A stretch of DNA of 64,000 nucleotides from BM003 sp963699835 (GCA_963699835.1 CAVOVJ010000009.1:186001-250000), one strand, 5' to 3'; counted from the first letter of the stretch, positions 45,193-55,333 are shown. Notes: a model not told the origin generated them from the letters alone. Numbers and translations are program-made.

Positions 45193-45843
45193 GGTCTTTG
45201 CAGGCAATACGACCGCCATTGTCAGTCGAGTTCCATCAGCGCTTCGATTACCTGAATACGCGATTCGCCGATTGCAGCATTTACAATATCGATGCAATCG
45301 GGCGCGGCGCCGGGCTCTTCCCGGTTTGCCTTGCAGGTGAGAAAAAGGCGATCGGCGCTTGCGGGCACCGGGGGTGACATATTTTTGCGAGATCACGCAC
45401 GGTAACAACATATGCCCAGCGGCCGCGGGGTTGCCGTACTCGCTGTCGCGATCCTAATTGAGCGAGAAACATTAGCTGCTGCAATTCCCCCAGTTGCAGC
45501 AGCAGCTCGAATCCGGCCCAGCGGATATTGCGGTTGTGCCCGGTTGGTTGCGCCAGATGTTGTGCTCGAGACTGCTGTCTGCCAACACGAGACTAATAAG
45601 CGCAACGGAGCTGTTGCGGATATGCAAATACCGTGATCTGCGCATCGGTTTGGCTCCGCTGTGGCGCTGCGATGCAGGAATGATGAATTGTAGGTGTCTT
45701 CGGCCGTGTTTCGATGCTGTCCCGACGCTACAGTAAATTGGGAACTTTTCTGGCACAGTGTCCGTGTGTGAGTCTGGCTTTGCAGGGGCGACCGCCCGAT
45801 CGGCCGGACCCGTGGAGAAAAGACGCAAGGGGATGAACGGCCG
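45193..45843. other. Intergenic region, no gene supported
   Basis: 651 bases before the lytic transglycosylase. Short plus-strand frames (for example 45494-45736) lack similarity or start context. GC drops locally near 45380-45480 and 45720-45750. A 10-bp perfect inverted repeat lies at 45475-45503. The promoter of the transglycosylase gene should be within the last 150 bases. Confidence 0.5.
45475..45503. repeat. 10-bp inverted repeat
   Basis: A perfect palindrome with arms GCTGCTGCAA / TTGCAGCAGC and a 9-base loop. No U-tract on either side. It could be a regulator site or a remnant. Confidence 0.45.
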
Positions 45844-47382
45844 ATGACGCGAGGTTCTGTGTGGCGCATGCTGAGAGCAGGACTGCCTGGTGTGATATCG
45901 GCAGGTCTCCTGGTCGCGCTGGTGGCATGTGGCAAACAGGACCAGGCAAAGACCGGAGGGGAATCGGCGCCAGTTGACGGCGATGCCGCGGTCCAGTCGC
46001 AGTCGGTCTCCATTACCGACCTTCCCGGGCAGTTCGAGTCGGTTTGGCAGCCATGGAGCGGTGACTTCGACGGCATGGTCGAGCGTCGCATGGTGCGCGT
46101 ACTGGTCGTGTTCAGCGGTCACCAGTTTTATTTCGAAAACGGTAAGCCACGGGGCGTGGTCTATGAGACGCTTCAGGAGTTCGAGCGTTTTCTTAACAAG
46201 AAGCTCAAGCGCCGCACTCTGCGAGTACAGGTTGTGCCAATACCGGTTACCCGGGACCGCCTGATCCCGGAACTGCTGGGCGGACATGCGGACATCGCGG
46301 CAGCAGCACTGACGATTACGCCGCAGCGGCGGCAGCAGGTCGACTTCTCGATGCCGCTGGTGCGCAATATCACCGAAGTCGTCGTCGCCGGTCCCGGCGC
46401 AGGAGATATCGCCAGCCTGGAGGACCTCTCCGGGCGGGATGTCCATGTGCGTCGTTCGAGCAGTTACTACGAAAGCTTGCAGCAGTTGAACCGGGTTTTT
46501 GCCGACGCGGGTCGCGAACCGGTAAATATAGTAGCTACGGACGAATTGCTGGAGGACGAGGATTTACTGGAAATGGCCGATGTGGGATTGCTGCCAATCA
46601 CCATTGTCGACAGCTACAAGGCGGATTTCTGGGCACCTTTGTTTGCGAACGTCACTGTTCGTCACGACCTCGCGCTGCGCAGCGGTGGGGAGATCGCGTG
46701 GGCGATACGGCCCGACAGCCCGAAATTGCAGGCCATTCTTGACGAGTTCATTCCGCGCCATCGCGATGGCACGCTGTTCGGCAACGTAGTCGCCAAAAGA
46801 TATCTGACCGATGCCGGAAAATTACGCAATGCCTCGAGCGATACGGAGCTCGAGAAGTTGCGCCCGACCATCGAGTTATTTAAGCAGTATGGTGAGCAAT
46901 ACAATCTGGACTGGCGGATGCTGGCGGCAATCGGCTATCAGGAATCAGGCCTTAATCATAAATTGCGCAGCCGTGCCGGGGCGGTGGGCATCATGCAGGT
47001 CAAGCCCAGTACCGCGGCCGACAAGAATGTGGCGGTAGCAGATATCCACTTGCTGGAAAGAAATATCGAGGCGGGTGCAAAGTACCTGCGCTATGTCGAA
47101 GACAGGTATTTCGCTGACCCGGGACTGGACGAGCTCAATCGCCAGTTGTTTGCGATCGCCGCATATAATGCCGGTCCCAGCCGAATAAAGAGCTTGCGCA
47201 AGGCCGCGGCGCGCCAGGGCCTCGATCCCGATGTGTGGTTCCAGAACGTCGAAGTGGTCGCCGCCCGCGCGATAGGTCGCGAGACCGTCAACTATGTCCG
47301 AAACGTTTTTCGTTATTACATTGCCTACAGGCTCGTCGGTGAGCGACGCCGGCTGCTGCAGGAAGACCTGAGCACCATCTAG
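45844..47382 (+). CDS. mltF: MltF-like membrane-bound lytic murein transglycosylase
   Basis: A 512-residue lipoprotein: lipobox near LVACGKQ (about residue 30). An SBP_bac_3 domain (about 75-310) precedes an SLT domain (about 345-500) with catalytic Glu in YQESGLN, GAVGIMQVKP, and IAAYNAGPSRI. This two-domain order is that of MltF, which cleaves peptidoglycan and is gated by its binding-protein domain. It is the first gene of a plus-strand run. Confidence 0.92.
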   Translation: MTRGSVWRMLRAGLPGVISAGLLVALVACGKQDQAKTGGESAPVDGDAAVQSQSVSITDLPGQFESVWQPWSGDFDGMVERRMVRVLVVFSGHQFYFENGKPRGVVYETLQEFERFLNKKLKRRTLRVQVVPIPVTRDRLIPELLGGHADIAAAALTITPQRRQQVDFSMPLVRNITEVVVAGPGAGDIASLEDLSGRDVHVRRSSSYYESLQQLNRVFADAGREPVNIVATDELLEDEDLLEMADVGLLPITIVDSYKADFWAPLFANVTVRHDLALRSGGEIAWAIRPDSPKLQAILDEFIPRHRDGTLFGNVVAKRYLTDAGKLRNASSDTELEKLRPTIELFKQYGEQYNLDWRMLAAIGYQESGLNHKLRSRAGAVGIMQVKPSTAADKNVAVADIHLLERNIEAGAKYLRYVEDRYFADPGLDELNRQLFAIAAYNAGPSRIKSLRKAAARQGLDPDVWFQNVEVVAARAIGRETVNYVRNVFRYYIAYRLVGERRRLLQEDLSTI

Positions 47383-47460
47383 TCTGGATGCAATGGTTGG
47401 GTTTATTCTCCGGCGCGGTAAAATCGTAACGAATCTTCATGGCTAAGAGGTTTGCAAAGT

Positions 47461-48534
47461 GTGAGTGTGCAGATGCAACAATCCGGGGATTTCGCAGCAA
47501 CCCTTCTTGAAGCTAGCGCTTCGGGTTTTGCCGGGATGGCCAGCAGCTTGCTGCTGGAACGCCATCCGCAGCTCAAAGCGGTCTGGGGCGACGATGCGCT
47601 GGCGCGCTGGAGAAAACACCTGCAACAACGATTGCTCGAGCTGGCGGCGGCAATACGCGCGGGCGAGCCCGGGCTATTCGAGTCCCGGGTGCAGTGGACA
47701 GCGCGCGCTTTCATTGCCCGGGAAGCGCCACTCGAGTCCGTCGTGCAGGGTCTTGATTGCCTGCGTGACATCCTGGCCGAACGCTTGCCGGAGCCGGGAC
47801 GGGATGTTGCGTTGTCCTATCTGGCTCAGGGCGCAAAAGGGCTCGCGTCCGCCGCGCTTGCCGAGCCTTCGCCGCTGCGCGGTTCGGCGCCAAGTACCCG
47901 TCTTGCGTTGCGCTATCTTGCCACGGCCATGGAGGGACGCACGCGTGCTGCGGAAGACCTCGTGCTCGAGGCTGTCGATGCCGGCCTGGATCCGCGGTCA
48001 GCCTACCTGGACGTTATTCTCCCGGCTCAGGTCGAAATCGGCCGGCTCTGGCATGACGGCGAAATCGGGATCGCCGAGGAGCGCGTTCTCACCGGTACGA
48101 CACAGCGTCTGTTGCCGCAGCTTGCGCGTCGGTTGCCACCCGCGGCCGATCGCGGACTGACAGCAATATGCGCGGCGGTACGTGGCAACACCCACGATAT
48201 TGCAATGCGGGTGGTCTCGGATCTGCTCGAGGCGGATGGCTGGAGGATCGTATTTCTGGGTGCCGATGTGCCGCCGGAGGAAGTGCAGCGCGCGGTCGAG
48301 TATTTCGATGGGCGGCTGGTGGTGCTGTCCGCTGCGCTGACGACTCAATTGGGAGATCTCGAGGAAACGATCAAGGCAATCCGTGGATTGCCCGACAACG
48401 GTCCGCGGATCATTGTCGGCGGCCTTGCGCTCGATGGTGCTCCCGACCTGTGGCGGCGCCTGGGCGCGGATGCCTATTCCGCCACAATCGACGGAATCCT
48501 CGAAACCGCCGCGGATTTGTTTCCCGCGGATTGA
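47461..48534 (+). CDS. Cobalamin B12-binding domain protein
   Basis: 357 residues. The first ~150 are helical and of unknown family. A B12-binding-2 helical bundle follows (LATAMEGRTRAAEDLVLEAVDAG, VEIGRLWHDGEIGIAEERV), then a Rossmann-like B12 domain (RGNTHDIAMRVVSDLLEADGW, VFLGADVPPEE, IIVGGLALDG). The cobalt-ligand motif DxHxxG reads NTHDIA, so the His remains but Asp and Gly are changed. A light- or B12-sensing regulator is plausible. I chose the GTG at 47461 because AAGAGG lies 10 bases upstream. Confidence 0.83.
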   Translation: MSVQMQQSGDFAATLLEASASGFAGMASSLLLERHPQLKAVWGDDALARWRKHLQQRLLELAAAIRAGEPGLFESRVQWTARAFIAREAPLESVVQGLDCLRDILAERLPEPGRDVALSYLAQGAKGLASAALAEPSPLRGSAPSTRLALRYLATAMEGRTRAAEDLVLEAVDAGLDPRSAYLDVILPAQVEIGRLWHDGEIGIAEERVLTGTTQRLLPQLARRLPPAADRGLTAICAAVRGNTHDIAMRVVSDLLEADGWRIVFLGADVPPEEVQRAVEYFDGRLVVLSAALTTQLGDLEETIKAIRGLPDNGPRIIVGGLALDGAPDLWRRLGADAYSATIDGILETAADLFPAD

Positions 48535-48563
48535 TTCCCTGCGCGGCCACGGGAGGGCTGAGG

Positions 48564-49043
48564 ATGGCGGCGAATAGCAGTTTTTCGTTACATCCCAAAC
48601 TCAAGGAAGATTGTCTGCCACTGGGACGACTCGAGCTCAGCCTGGTTTTGCTGATGAACGACTCCAGGTTTCCGTGGTGTCTTCTGGTTCCGGAGCGTGT
48701 TGGCGCCAGCGAAATTTACCTTCTGGATCCTCCCGACCAGCAAATGCTGATGCACGAGTCGGTCGTATTGAGCAAGGCCCTGGTCGAGGCCTATCGGCCC
48801 GATAAGCTCAACGTTGCTGCGTTGGGCAACCAGGTGCCCCAGCTACACGTTCATCACATTGCGAGATTCCGCAGCGATGCTGCCTGGCCGCACCCGGTCT
48901 GGGGTGTCGGGAAGGCAGTTGCGTACGAACCCGCCAGTCTGAGTGCGAACATGGAACGCCTTGCGAACAAGCTGGGGAGCGGCCGCCACGGCGGCACAGT
49001 TGGGGTTTCGTCTCTGGTGACGGGATCGCCGGCCCGAACATAA
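48564..49043 (+). CDS. HIT domain protein
   Basis: A 159-residue histidine-triad protein: QLHVHHIARF is the H-phi-H-phi-H motif with catalytic His. HIT proteins hydrolyse dinucleoside polyphosphates or nucleoside phosphoramidates. GAGG lies 2-4 and GGGAGG about 10 bases before the ATG. It follows the cobalamin-binding gene by 29 bp on the same strand. Confidence 0.87.
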   Translation: MAANSSFSLHPKLKEDCLPLGRLELSLVLLMNDSRFPWCLLVPERVGASEIYLLDPPDQQMLMHESVVLSKALVEAYRPDKLNVAALGNQVPQLHVHHIARFRSDAAWPHPVWGVGKAVAYEPASLSANMERLANKLGSGRHGGTVGVSSLVTGSPART

Positions 49044-49199
49044 GGGTAATTACGGATCAGCGTCTGTCCCCACTCGGCTATGCTAGTGGAAAGGACACTG
49101 TATGACCTGATGTTGAGGCTTTTGCTGTGCTTTCCTTTGGTTCCGGGTCATGCCGGATAGCCGTGGCCACACGCAGGGCTTACCAGGAGCGTCACCATT

Positions 49200-49628
49200 A
49201 TGAAACCGATGCCTGAGGCAGAACGAACTGACGACGGGGTACCGATGCTGGAGCTCAATCCGGACACGGTTTTCTTCGTCATCGACAGGGCGCGCGAGTT
49301 CCACGCGAAGGAAGAAGTCGTAATACCCGAAGACCCGGCGAATTCCTCCGGTGATTGGGGTGCCCAGATTTTGGCCGATCACATAGGTGACCTGGGGTTC
49401 GCCGAGGTCAAGGGGGTTATCGACGAGCTTGATCAGGATCAGCAGATCAGCCTGGTTGCCCTGATGTGGCTCGGTCGCGGCGACTATGACGTCGATGATT
49501 GGGAGGATGCGCTGAAAGATGCCGGTGGGGGCTGGAATGAACGTACTGCCGAATACCTTCTCGCGACACCCCTGGTCGCCGACTATCTCAGCGAGGGCCT
49601 CGACCTGTTGGGATACGCGCGCGGCTGA
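49200..49628 (+). CDS. DUF3775 family protein
   Basis: A 142-residue acidic protein. The family features are LNPDTVFFVIDRAREFHAKE and QISLVALMWLGRGDYDVDDW. The function is unknown; it is common in proteobacteria as a short single-domain protein. AGGAG lies 10-14 bases upstream of the ATG. Confidence 0.84.
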   Translation: MKPMPEAERTDDGVPMLELNPDTVFFVIDRAREFHAKEEVVIPEDPANSSGDWGAQILADHIGDLGFAEVKGVIDELDQDQQISLVALMWLGRGDYDVDDWEDALKDAGGGWNERTAEYLLATPLVADYLSEGLDLLGYARG

Positions 49629-49652
49629 TTTGGCTTCGGTCCGGGCTCGCAT

Positions 49653-51098
49653 GTGCTGACCCGCAAAGGCGATAACCGTGCGCTGGTGTTCGGTGCCAGC
49701 GGTTATATCGGTACGAACCTCGTTCCTCGTCTCGCCAGCGCGGGCTGGCGAGTACGCGCGGCGGCGCGTCACAGAGAAGTGCTCGAAGCTCGTGAATGGA
49801 ACGATGTAGAAATCATTGCGGCCGATGCGTTGCAGCCAACGTCGCTGGATGCGGCGCTGGCCGATGTTGATGTCGCCTACTACCTCGTTCACTCGATGGC
49901 CGCGGGGCGGGATTTTGACTCCCTGGATCAGCAGGCGGCAGCAAATTTTGCCGCCGCTGCCGAGCGACAAGGTGTCGGACGAATCGTCTATCTGGGCGGC
50001 CTGCTGCCCGAGAATGTGAAATCCACGCATCTGAGGTCGAGAGCCGCGACGGGGAACCGCCTGCGCGCCGGGACAGTGCCGGTTACCGAGATCCGGGCCG
50101 GTATGATCGTCGGGCCGGGATCGGCTGCCTACGAGGTCATTCGCGACCTCGTCAATCATTTGCCCGCCATGGTGACACCGCGATGGGTGCAGTCGCGATC
50201 CACGCCGATTGCGCTCGAAAATTTGCTCGAGTACCTGGTCCGGGTCGCCGCTTTGCCCGAGACGGCCGGACGTACCTACGACGTCGGTGGTCCGGAGGTT
50301 CTTACCTACGCCGATCTGATGCGTCAGTATGGAGCGTTGGTGGGCCGTCATCCCCGCATTATCCAGGTGCCTGTTCTGACTCCGCGGCTGTCCTCGCACT
50401 GGCTGCGCTTTGTGACGAGCGTGCCGACCAATATTGCGCGCGCGCTCATAGAAGGCCTCGAGCACGATGTGGTTGCAGACGATACCGAGCTGCGCGAACT
50501 GATACCGCAGAAACTTCTGACTTTCGAGGAGGCAGTATCCGCAGCGTTGCGAGCCGAGCTCGATAACCGTATTCAGGCGCACTGGGTCGAGGGCTCACTG
50601 GCGTGCCGGAATTACCAGCCGGAATATGCCTTCTACGCGAAACGCGACGGTGACAGTGCAAAGTCCGATGCCAGCGCCAGCGCTATTTGGCGCCAGGTGG
50701 CCGCTTTTGGCGGTGCTGATGGTTTTTATTTCGCCGACGGTTTGTGGTGGCTGCGACGCGCGCTCGACTGGGTCTGTGGCGGACCGAGTTTTCGCCGCCG
50801 CCGCCGCGATCCGAAACGACTGCGGGTTGGCGATGTCGTCGATTCGTGGCGCGCGATCGGTGTGCAACCGGACCGGTGTCTGACATTGCTGATGGAAATG
50901 AAGGCACCGGGGGCGGGCGTGCTGGAATTCGAAATCGACGATGACGGCGAGCAGCGAACCATCAGTGCGACGGCCTATTGGCATCCCGCGGGACCGGCGG
51001 GTCTGATTTACTGGTACGTGCTATTGCCGTTTCACGGGTATCTTTTTCGCGGCCTGACCCGCGCCATCGCCCGCCGTGCCGAGGCGGACAGGGGCTGA
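49653..51098 (+). CDS. NAD(P)-binding SDR with DUF2867 C-terminal domain
   Basis: 481 residues: an atypical SDR fold (GASGYIGTNLVPRL, AYYLVHSMAAGRDFD, GGPEVLTYADLM; about 1-310) followed by DUF2867 (about 325-481, NYQPEYAFYAKRDG, YWYVLLPFHGYLFRGL). It is a common fusion in proteobacteria; enzyme activity is unknown, a NAD(P)-dependent reductase is likely. The start is the GTG at 49653. Confidence 0.86.
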   Translation: MLTRKGDNRALVFGASGYIGTNLVPRLASAGWRVRAAARHREVLEAREWNDVEIIAADALQPTSLDAALADVDVAYYLVHSMAAGRDFDSLDQQAAANFAAAAERQGVGRIVYLGGLLPENVKSTHLRSRAATGNRLRAGTVPVTEIRAGMIVGPGSAAYEVIRDLVNHLPAMVTPRWVQSRSTPIALENLLEYLVRVAALPETAGRTYDVGGPEVLTYADLMRQYGALVGRHPRIIQVPVLTPRLSSHWLRFVTSVPTNIARALIEGLEHDVVADDTELRELIPQKLLTFEEAVSAALRAELDNRIQAHWVEGSLACRNYQPEYAFYAKRDGDSAKSDASASAIWRQVAAFGGADGFYFADGLWWLRRALDWVCGGPSFRRRRRDPKRLRVGDVVDSWRAIGVQPDRCLTLLMEMKAPGAGVLEFEIDDDGEQRTISATAYWHPAGPAGLIYWYVLLPFHGYLFRGLTRAIARRAEADRG

Positions 51099-51270
51099 CT
51101 CGGCAACGGGTGAAGTGCAGGCAGCGGCCGCGTTTGCGGGGTTTGCCCGGTCGTTGATTGTGCGCTGCCATAACCAATGGTTGTCGGCAGAGATCGAGTA
51201 GGTATTTCCAACGCCGGCGCTGAGCAACTAAGGTGTGTTTTGTCGTTCGCCCTGCTTGACCAATCCGGAG

Positions 51271-51861
51271 GTGTTTGTCGGGAGTTCACTAAGGAAAGAA
51301 GTGATCGCCGCCAATGCGCAATATGGGGAGGATTTCGGCGCCAAGGGGGATCTGAAAATCCCGCCACTGCGACACATCGCCATTCTCACTTGTATGGATG
51401 CCCGGCTGGATCCGATGGCATTTGCCGGCCTCAACCTCGGCGAAGCGCATATTATCCGCAATGCAGGTGGACGGGCGAGCGACGATGCTATCCGCTCGCT
51501 GGTTATTTCTTACAAACTGCTTGGGACCAACGAGTGGTTTGTCATTCACCACACCAACTGCGGTATGGAGACTTTCGACGACACCACCATGCGCGATCTT
51601 CTCGCCAGCAGTCTCGATACCGCGCGGCTCGATGCCGACGGCTGGAGCGATGGCGGGCCTGGCAGCGGTACGAACGAGGCCGACTACATCGACTGGCTGA
51701 CCTTGTCCGACAATGCGAAGGCGGTCATCGACGATGTCACCCGGATTCGCCGTCATCCGCTTGTGCCTGGACGCATTCCGATTTACGGCTTTATTTACGA
51801 TGTTGCCAATGGCCGGCTGGTCGACGTGGCAGCGGCCACGGTGGCGGGAAAGGCGGCCTGA
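51271..51861 (+). CDS. Beta-carbonic anhydrase
   Basis: A 196-residue beta-class carbonic anhydrase: CMDARLDP (zinc Cys, Asp, Arg) and HHTNCGM (zinc His, Cys), IRNAGGRASDDAIRSL between them. It interconverts CO2 and bicarbonate in the cytoplasm. The GTG at 51271 matches the family's N-terminus; another GTG at 51235 would add 12 residues. Neither has a well-placed ribosome site. Confidence 0.88.
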   Translation: MFVGSSLRKEVIAANAQYGEDFGAKGDLKIPPLRHIAILTCMDARLDPMAFAGLNLGEAHIIRNAGGRASDDAIRSLVISYKLLGTNEWFVIHHTNCGMETFDDTTMRDLLASSLDTARLDADGWSDGGPGSGTNEADYIDWLTLSDNAKAVIDDVTRIRRHPLVPGRIPIYGFIYDVANGRLVDVAAATVAGKAA

Positions 51862-51919
51862 GGTCACTGCCGCGGCTGCCGCAGGATTGCGCTGTATCAC
51901 CGCCGCCGCGCCGGCCGCC

Positions 51920-53170
51920 CTAGCCCGCGAAGAACAGACCGGCCACGCAACCGGTGCAGCAAGTCGCGAGGGTCCCGGAGATCAGCGATCGCGGCGCCAG
52001 TGCAAGAATGTCGTCGCGCCGCTGCGGGGCGATCGCGTTCAGACCGCCGACCATGATGCCGAGACTGCCGAAATTGGCGAAACCGCACATGGCATAGCTC
52101 AAAATCATCGTGCTGCGCGGGCTCAACTGGTCGGCCCCGATCCGCGCGAGCTCCAGGTAGGCAAGAAACTCGTTGAGTACGGTTTTGATTCCGAACAACT
52201 GGCCCGCGGTTGCTGCTTCGTGCCACGGAATTCCCATCAGCCAGCAAAACGGGGCCATAAACCAGCCGAACATTCTCTGCAGCGTGAGCGGACTGGCGCC
52301 GACATCTGGCAGTGTGCCGAGTACGCTGTTTAGCAGCGCGACCAGTGCGACGAAGACCAGCAACATGGCCGCGACCTGGACCAGCAGGCGCAGGCCGCTC
52401 TGCGTGCCCTGGGCGATGGCATCCATTAACCCGCTCGCCTCGCGCGGGGGGAGCATGTCCCCGAGGGTCGGCGTTGCCGTCTCGGGGAGCATGATCAGCG
52501 CGATGCTGACCGCGGCCGGGAGGCTGATCAGCGAAGCCACCAGCATGTGTCCGGCAGCATCGGGCAGAACATCCGCCAGCGTGCGCGCGTACAGGACCAG
52601 GACAGTACCCGCTACGGTGGCCATGCCGGTGGTCATCAGCGCAAACAGTTCGCTGCGGGTCATGCGGCCAAGATACGGACGTATCAGCAGCGGCGCCTCG
52701 ACCATACCGAGAAAGACGTTGCCGGCCGCGCCAAGACCGAGTGCGCCGCCGATGCCCAGCGTTCGCTGCAACGCCTGGCCGAGCAGGCGCACGATCCACG
52801 GCAAAATTTTCCAGTAAGTCAGGATAGCGGTGAGCACGCTCATGACCAGCAGAACCGGCAGCGACTGGAAAGCCAGGATAAAACTGCTCGTGCCGGGGCT
52901 GACCGTGAATGGTATCTCGCCCCCGCCGAGATAGCCGAAAACAAACTGAGACCCTGCCATAGTGGCCATGTAAACTGCGTCTACCGCGCGGCCGACAGCG
53001 CCGAACATCGACTGGGTGGCGGGAAGGCCCAACAGCAATGCGCCGAGACCCAGTTGCAAGGCGATTCCGGCGATGGCGACTTTCCAGCGCACTTCGCGGC
53101 GCGCGCTGCTCAACCCAAACGCGAGCAGCATGAATACCAACAGGCCGGCTAATCCCCTGGCTATTTCCAC
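51920..53170 (-). CDS. Concentrative nucleoside transporter (CNT/NupC family)
   Basis: A 416-residue membrane protein with about 10 TM helices. Motifs: NVFLGMVEAPLLIRPY, NEFLAYLEL, and YAMCGFANFGSLGIMVGGL, which bind nucleoside and cation. It imports nucleosides with H+ or Na+. I chose the GTG at 53170 because GAGG lies 8 bases upstream and the family N-terminus starts there; the frame is open to 53287 but that overlaps the LOG gene. Confidence 0.9.
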   Translation of the reverse strand: MEIARGLAGLLVFMLLAFGLSSARREVRWKVAIAGIALQLGLGALLLGLPATQSMFGAVGRAVDAVYMATMAGSQFVFGYLGGGEIPFTVSPGTSSFILAFQSLPVLLVMSVLTAILTYWKILPWIVRLLGQALQRTLGIGGALGLGAAGNVFLGMVEAPLLIRPYLGRMTRSELFALMTTGMATVAGTVLVLYARTLADVLPDAAGHMLVASLISLPAAVSIALIMLPETATPTLGDMLPPREASGLMDAIAQGTQSGLRLLVQVAAMLLVFVALVALLNSVLGTLPDVGASPLTLQRMFGWFMAPFCWLMGIPWHEAATAGQLFGIKTVLNEFLAYLELARIGADQLSPRSTMILSYAMCGFANFGSLGIMVGGLNAIAPQRRDDILALAPRSLISGTLATCCTGCVAGLFFAG

Positions 53171-53207
53171 CTGCAGACCTCGTATCGCGGTGGCGCTTTG
53201 AGCAGCT

Positions 53208-53774
53208 TCATCGGGTTTTTGCCGCGGCGGCAAGCAGGTCGATCGCCGATCCGACATCAGTGGCAACGAGCAACGCATCTGCGGCACCCGCGGCGAGGAA
53301 GCCTTGCTCGCGCATCCGTTCCACCTGCGTCAGCAGTGCATCGTAGAAACCATCGACGTTTATCAGTACGCAGAGTTTCTCGTGTATGCCGAGATAGCGC
53401 CATGTCCAGACTTCGAACAACTCGTCCATCGTGCCTATGCCGCCGGGTAATACCACAAAGGCATCGGATAATTCCGCCATCAGTTCCTTGCGCTCGCTCA
53501 TCGTCTCCACGATTCGCAGTTCGCTGAGATCGTCGTGAACGATCTCCCGCTTTACCAGGCCGTGCGGGATCACCCCGATGACACGGCCGCCGGCATTCCG
53601 CGCGGCGTCCGCGGCTGCCGCCATCAGGCCGATACGCGAGCCGCCATACACCAGCGCCCAGCCACGCATTGCGATCGCTTTACCGAGCCGTGCGGCGGCC
53701 TCGCGGTAACCGGGTCTGCGTCCGTCGCGGGAGCCGCAGAACAACCCGATAGAAAATCTTCCGCCGCTCGTCAT
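53208..53774 (-). CDS. LOG family nucleotide phosphoribohydrolase
   Basis: A 188-residue protein of the LOG/TIGR00730 group: VYGGSRIGLM, VIPHGL and PGGIGTMDELFEVWTWRYLG. It hydrolyses a nucleoside 5'-monophosphate to base and ribose phosphate (cytokinin activation in plants; YgdH-like roles in bacteria). It sits 37 bp upstream of the nucleoside transporter on the same strand, a sensible salvage pair. I chose the ATG at 53774. Confidence 0.92.
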   Translation of the reverse strand: MTSGGRFSIGLFCGSRDGRRPGYREAAARLGKAIAMRGWALVYGGSRIGLMAAAADAARNAGGRVIGVIPHGLVKREIVHDDLSELRIVETMSERKELMAELSDAFVVLPGGIGTMDELFEVWTWRYLGIHEKLCVLINVDGFYDALLTQVERMREQGFLAAGAADALLVATDVGSAIDLLAAAAKTR

Positions 53775-54262
53775 GAATCCCCCGATTATCGCGTGCGAGG
53801 CGCAGTCGATGTGCCCGGCAAATGTTTTCCGCTTCCATTCTAGTGCCATTCGCGGGGAGGGGCGGTGGGGAATGCCCGTGTTTGCGACGCACAAGCCAGC
53901 TCTGAGCCCGGGCGCGCCGCCGGATCTCCGCAATGCGCAACGGCAAGGTCTTTTCCTGGCTCTGGCGCAGCCGGTTTGTGCGATGATGCCGTTTGCCGAA
54001 TTACAGTCACCGTTCATTGCGGAGGGTCTGCTCGGCTACCGCCACCTTCCGCCGTGTATGGAGATGAACGCGCTATGCGGCCCTGCGACCGGTTGATCAA
54101 TTCACGCTACAGCGATTGGCAGCTCGATACGATCCGGATCGATTACCCGGAGTCCTGTCATGGTCGGCGCCGGGAACGCGTCGCCGGGCCCTGGTGCCCG
54201 GTCCGGGCCGACAACAGGTTTTCTGGGGCCGGGCGCGGGGATCTCGATCGCGGGGCGAGTGC
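53775..54262. other. Divergent intergenic region, no gene supported
   Basis: 488 GC-rich bases between the LOG gene and the esterase. Open frames through it are Cys- and Pro-rich shadows without starts or homology. I see no repeat or strong promoter. Confidence 0.5.
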
Positions 54263-55333
54263 ATGAGTCTTCCCGGCACAGAGCTGCGTCTGCCGTGGCG
54301 GTTGCGACTGGTCAACTGGTTTCGGCGCCGGGTGCGGCGCTGGTTCCAATGGCGAGCACCGGCAAATCCGCCGACCGCGCCCGATTCGCTGACCTGGCAG
54401 CAGTCCCGGATAGTAAAGATTGTCGCGGGGCTCGTTCCGGCCCATCGCTTGCCGCCGGTCGTGCTGCGCCGCGCTTACCGTATTTCGACCACGCCGTTCC
54501 ATCTCGATGCCAGGCCGGTTAGGACCTGCCGCAATCTTCGGCTGGACTCGGGGTTGCGGCTGCGTATCTATACCCCCGTGTCGGCGGCCATGAGCGGTGC
54601 TCCGGCACTGATGTTCTACCATGGCGGCGGATGCGTGATCGGTGATCTGGAGACTCACGATACGTTGTGTCGATATTTGGCCAATACCTCTGACCAACAC
54701 GTCATCGCAGTCGATTACCGGCTCGCGCCGCGCCACAGGTTTCCGGCCCAGGCGCTGGATGCCATCGAGGCTTTCAACTGGGTGGCGAGCGAGGCTGCGA
54801 GCCTGGGTATCGATGTGAATCGACTGGGGGTTGGCGGTGACAGCGCCGGAGGCTATCTCGCGACCTTGCTGTGCCAGCAGGCACTGAAACCGACCCTGGG
54901 GGGCTCGCCGGTGCGGGTGCCGGCCTACCAGTGGCTGATTTATCCGGCGGTCGATTTTCGTGAGGAGGGCGTGTCCGGGAGTTTCGCGGGCGGCGTTATC
55001 CTGACGGATGAGTTGATGCGATATTTTGGCGGGCACGTGATTCCGGCGGATCTCGATGTCTCGCGTGCGGATGTCTCGCCGCTGCTGGCCGAGAGCCTGG
55101 TCGGTATGCCGCGGGGAATGGTACTCACGGTCGGCCACGACCCGCTGTGTTTGCAGGGTCACCGTTATGTCGAGCGCCTGTCCAGTGCCGGTGTCGCCAC
55201 GACGCATCTGCATTTTTCGCGGCTGATGCATGAGTTCGTATCGATGGGCGGTGTTTGTCCGGAAAGCCGCGCGGCACTCGCCGCCGCTTCGGACGCGCTG
55301 CGTGATTTGGCGTGGGTCGATAAGTATACTTAG
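54263..55333 (+). CDS. HSL-type alpha/beta hydrolase (carboxylesterase)
   Basis: A 356-residue hormone-sensitive-lipase-family esterase: oxyanion motif HGGG, nucleophile in GDSAGG, Asp in GHDPL and His in RLMHEF. It hydrolyses short- to medium-chain esters in the cytoplasm. I chose the ATG at 54263 (MSLPG) because the conserved region and a GCGAG element begin there. Its stop lies in the operator region before the MerR gene. Confidence 0.9.
   Translation: MSLPGTELRLPWRLRLVNWFRRRVRRWFQWRAPANPPTAPDSLTWQQSRIVKIVAGLVPAHRLPPVVLRRAYRISTTPFHLDARPVRTCRNLRLDSGLRLRIYTPVSAAMSGAPALMFYHGGGCVIGDLETHDTLCRYLANTSDQHVIAVDYRLAPRHRFPAQALDAIEAFNWVASEAASLGIDVNRLGVGGDSAGGYLATLLCQQALKPTLGGSPVRVPAYQWLIYPAVDFREEGVSGSFAGGVILTDELMRYFGGHVIPADLDVSRADVSPLLAESLVGMPRGMVLTVGHDPLCLQGHRYVERLSSAGVATTHLHFSRLMHEFVSMGGVCPESRAALAAASDALRDLAWVDKYT

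Noticed and set aside
49083..50582. 499-codon minus-strand open frame
   Set aside because: Antisense to DUF3775 and the SDR/DUF2867 gene, both of which show clear family motifs. Composition is that of a shadow frame.
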